A stretch of 14,424 nt of DNA, taken from positions 1 through 14,424 of the forward strand of contig CAJYBN010000052.1 of assembly GCA_913064925.1 (NCBI GenBank), in the 5' to 3' direction. The notes under the pieces are model-generated. The model was given only the letters and a program-made list of their open reading frames with translations, ran no database searches and had not been told where the DNA came from. Source of the stretch: an uncultured Peptococcaceae bacterium (GTDB taxonomy: Bacteria; Bacillota; Desulfotomaculia; Desulfotomaculales; Desulfallaceae). Shown here piece after piece: positions 11,871 to 14,424 of the stretch (positions are counted from its first letter, which is position 1; each line of letters opens with the position of its first letter). The translations under genes were made by a program, and so were the position numbers.

Positions 11871-14424
11871 ATGAAAAAAAATCCAAGTGAGGAGCCTGTT
11901 TGTCAGGTAAACGGTTGCCGCGATGGAACAAGAGCCAACGCCAATCTTACCGTTGTAGTCAAAGATGTTGTTACCGGGGTTGCCATTCCGGCGTTTAAAT
12001 TTATTGTTAACGAAAATAACGTCGGCGACCCCCAAGTTGACCTTCCTGAGGAAGAACGGGACCCGAGTCTATTTCCTTCATTAAAGCCCGGGGCCAGCCA
12101 CAGCCCGGTGGTGGCTGCGGGAGAAGCTTCGGATACTGCAGAGCCGGTGGTGTCGCTGCCCAACGGCAAATACCTGGTTTCGGTCCTGGCCCCCCGCTAT
12201 AAGATGGGCGGCAATTGGGTAACAATGGGCGGTACCGACAAAACAATAGAAGTTGCATTGCACCCCAACCCGCTGCCGCTGTCCAAAATCAGGGTGCACG
12301 TCTTTCACGACAACAACCCGGTTAACGGCGAGGATGATGTCCCGCTGGAGAGCGGGTTGGAAGGTTTCCGGATCATTATTGAGGACGCGGTTGGCGAGGT
12401 AACGGTAGATTATTTCGGCAACCCGCTGGGCACAGAATATGAACGGGACGAGTCTGGCAACTTGATTTTGCATTCCGGCATGCCCATCTCCATTCCGGGT
12501 ACCGGGGGGAAAATACTGACCGACGGCAATGGGGACGCGCTCATCGAAAACCTTCCTCCTGGCAAATACGGGGTGCAGGCCATCCCGCCGGACGGCACCG
12601 ATTGGATTCAAACGACTACCATTGAAGGAACCCATACCATAGATGTCTGGATTGAGGAAGGTAACGACGGTTACAGCCCCCGGGAAGGCTTCAAGATGTC
12701 CCTGGTATGGATAGGATTTGTAAGGCCTATGGAATTTAGACCGCCCCGCCCCTGGGAAACCGGGATAATTACAGGTAGGGTGCGCACCATCATTGAGTTT
12801 ATCCCGCCTTTTAAACCGCTGACCCTGGGGGACCCGGTGGATCGGCCTTGGATAGCGCTCAGCGACATCGGGGCCAATGACCAGCAGATTTATACCGGGC
12901 GTGGCGACAGTAACGGTAACTTTGCCATTGAGAACGTCCCGCCGGGACTTTACCAGATGGCCATTTGGGACGAACCGCTGGATCACATTATCTCCTTCCG
13001 AACCGTACAGGTAGGCCCGGGCGAAACCGTAAACATGGGCGATATCGGCATTCCCAGGTGGTATGGCTATATCAAGGGTACGGTCTTTAACGATCTCAAC
13101 GGCAACGGTGTGCGCGACCCAGGGGAGCGCGGTATTCCCAATGTGGAAGTAAACACTCGCTTTAAAGACGGCAGCATTCAGTACAGCACCATAACGGATA
13201 TGCACGGCAATTACGAGTTGAGCGAGGTCTTTGAACTGGAGCGCTTTGCCGTGGCCGAGGTGGGTTTTACCCGCCTGGGCCGCACAGGGGCTGCAGCTAC
13301 TCCGGATTACGGCATCCCGGTATCTAATCCTGCCAACCCGGCTGCTTTGTGCCGGGACGCCCGCGGCAATTACGTCAGGTGCTCCGAGACTCATCCTGGT
13401 GCCCTGACCCTCGCCGAGATCACCTGGGCGGCCAAAACCAACCGGATTGACTGGGGGAAAAGGCTGTACGGCAGGGGAGAAACCGGCGGCATTTCCGGCA
13501 TAGTTTTTTACGCAACCATGCGCAACGAGACCGACCCCAGGTATGCGGTGGCCGAAGAATACGAGCCCGGGATCCCCAACGTAACCATTAACCTTTATCA
13601 GGCGGTCACGGATGCGGAAGGTAAGGTGATCCAAGGAGACCTGATCAATACCGTTACCACCGATGCCTGGGAACATCCCACGGGCTGCCTGGATCCCGAC
13701 GGCAACCCTGACGAGAAATGTACCGAAGTGCCAAGCATCTCTAACCAGATCAGGCCCGGCGTGTTTGACGGCGGTTATGCCTTTGAAACTTATTGGGACC
13801 CCTACTACGGGCACCCCGATGCGGTGGAAAAACCGCTCCCTGCCGGCACGTACATCGTGGAAGTGGTACCGCCTGCCGGATACAAAGTTTTGGATAAAGA
13901 TGGCTCCACCAATACGGACCAGGGGGACGAGTTTGTAAGCACTTCCCTGGTTCGCATGCCGCCTCCCCCGTATCTTTCCACCACGCCTCCGGATTTTGAT
14001 ATATACAAAAAAGTGGTAGAGGTCGTGGCAGGGATGAACGCCACAGCGGACTTTTTCCTGTATACCGATGTCCCCGTTCCCGGCCGCATCGTGGGATTTT
14101 TGCTGGACGACGTTAACCTGGAAACCGACCCCAATTTTATTTACTTCGGTGAAAAAAGGGGTATCCCCAATACCCCGGTGGGCATCCGGGACTTTACCGG
14201 CAGGTTGATAACCACGGTGCACTCGGATATTAACGGTATTTTTGAAGTGCTGCTGCCTTCCACCTATACCCGCAACGTACCTACCCCCTCGGGGATGGTG
14301 CCGGGGATGTACCAGGTCATCGGCAATGACCCGGGGGACCCGGACAGACCCAATAAACACTACAATCCCAATTACCAGACCTTAAAAATGGTCTTCGACG
14401 TCTGGCCCGGGAAAACGACCTATG
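11871..14424 (+). CDS. Large SdrD-B/Cna-B-like multi-domain protein (5' part, runs off window)
   Basis: The first 851 codons stay open to the window edge. AGGAGG (11858-11863) lies seven bases before the ATG, and an in-frame stop (11829-11831) with no start between fixes the N-terminus. The sequence is a chain of beta-sandwich modules: HDNNPVNGEDDVPLESGLEG (from 146), TDGNGDALIENLPPGKYGV (from 217), DSNGNFAIENVPPGLY (from 346), an SdrD-B/dockerin-like acidic loop FNDLNGNGVRDPGERG (from 406), GIVFYATM...GIPNVTINLYQ (about 543-577), LPAGTYIVEVVPPAGY, and another unit from about 737. These resemble SdrD B-like, Cna-B and carboxypeptidase-regulatory-like domains of surface proteins, with Ca-binding-type Asp/Asn loops. 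Six cysteines fall in three close pairs (11/16, 494/504, 606/617). There is no signal peptide: the N-terminus (MKKNPSEEPVCQVNGCRDGT) is polar. Function is unknown, and later domains lie beyond the window. Confidence 0.88.
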   Translation, partial: MKKNPSEEPVCQVNGCRDGTRANANLTVVVKDVVTGVAIPAFKFIVNENNVGDPQVDLPEEERDPSLFPSLKPGASHSPVVAAGEASDTAEPVVSLPNGKYLVSVLAPRYKMGGNWVTMGGTDKTIEVALHPNPLPLSKIRVHVFHDNNPVNGEDDVPLESGLEGFRIIIEDAVGEVTVDYFGNPLGTEYERDESGNLILHSGMPISIPGTGGKILTDGNGDALIENLPPGKYGVQAIPPDGTDWIQTTTIEGTHTIDVWIEEGNDGYSPREGFKMSLVWIGFVRPMEFRPPRPWETGIITGRVRTIIEFIPPFKPLTLGDPVDRPWIALSDIGANDQQIYTGRGDSNGNFAIENVPPGLYQMAIWDEPLDHIISFRTVQVGPGETVNMGDIGIPRWYGYIKGTVFNDLNGNGVRDPGERGIPNVEVNTRFKDGSIQYSTITDMHGNYELSEVFELERFAVAEVGFTRLGRTGAAATPDYGIPVSNPANPAALCRDARGNYVRCSETHPGALTLAEITWAAKTNRIDWGKRLYGRGETGGISGIVFYATMRNETDPRYAVAEEYEPGIPNVTINLYQAVTDAEGKVIQGDLINTVTTDAWEHPTGCLDPDGNPDEKCTEVPSISNQIRPGVFDGGYAFETYWDPYYGHPDAVEKPLPAGTYIVEVVPPAGYKVLDKDGSTNTDQGDEFVSTSLVRMPPPPYLSTTPPDFDIYKKVVEVVAGMNATADFFLYTDVPVPGRIVGFLLDDVNLETDPNFIYFGEKRGIPNTPVGIRDFTGRLITTVHSDINGIFEVLLPSTYTRNVPTPSGMVPGMYQVIGNDPGDPDRPNKHYNPNYQTLKMVFDVWPGKTTY

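Noticed and set aside
11736..12035. Minus-strand 99-codon frame across the start of the SdrD-like gene
   Set aside because: It overlaps the well-supported start and ribosome binding site of the plus-strand gene, and its translation shows no domain. It is also not in frame with the stalk remnant.
12081..14360. A 759-codon open frame on the minus strand opposite the SdrD-like gene
   Set aside because: The plus frame has a consensus ribosome binding site and recognisable repeated beta-module motifs. The minus translation has none and no ribosome binding site was found for it.

Overview
The window looks like chromosomal DNA of a moderately GC-rich, endospore-lineage Firmicute. My best guess is a clostridial Peptococcaceae-type organism (Pelotomaculum/Desulfotomaculum relatives). 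The reasons are a SepF-YggT-YlmH-DivIVA division cluster ending at ileS, a tRNA-Ile T-box leader, strong GGAGG-type ribosome binding sites with frequent GTG/TTG starts, and a copper-amine-oxidase-N ('stalk') domain remnant. The genus is inferred, not proven.

Region 1 (8-2103) is a two-component pair with overlapping stop and start codons: an OmpR/PhoB-family response regulator and a short membrane histidine kinase that has HAMP and PAS domains but almost no extracytoplasmic loop. A 12-base direct repeat, one copy of which contains the kinase stop codon, brackets a GC-rich non-coding stretch. A weak terminator-like hairpin follows.

Region 2 (about 2348-7398) is a tightly packed co-directional cluster: a HlyD-like single-pass membrane protein, yggS (PLP homeostasis), sepF (Z-ring membrane anchor), proC (proline synthesis), yggT, ylmH (S4 RNA-binding), divIVA (pole/septum scaffold) and yggU (DUF167). 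Genes overlap or lie within about 60 bases of each other, so they are probably one transcription unit linking cell division with housekeeping metabolism.

Region 3 (7395-10529) is ileS with its own near-consensus sigma-A promoter, whose -35 box overlaps the yggU stop codon. A T-box riboswitch follows, with an ATC specifier codon, a TGGT bulge matching a tRNA ending in ACCA, and a terminator. IleRS is full length, with KMSKS and a C-terminal zinc site. A long hairpin follows the gene.

Region 4 (10530-11870) is visibly more AT-rich and looks accessory. It holds a HEPN gene overlapping an MNT nucleotidyltransferase gene (toxin-antitoxin-like pair, with the HEPN short at its C-terminus) and a good intrinsic terminator. 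On the opposite strand it holds the 5'-truncated remains of a stalk-domain gene, followed by a perfect 10-bp hairpin.

Region 5 (11871 to the window end) is the first 851 codons of a large multi-domain protein of SdrD-B/Cna-B/carboxypeptidase-regulatory-like beta modules. It has a perfect ribosome binding site but no recognisable signal peptide, and it runs off the window. It is the least understood item here. Long antisense open frames opposite yggS, ileS and this gene are judged to be shadows.
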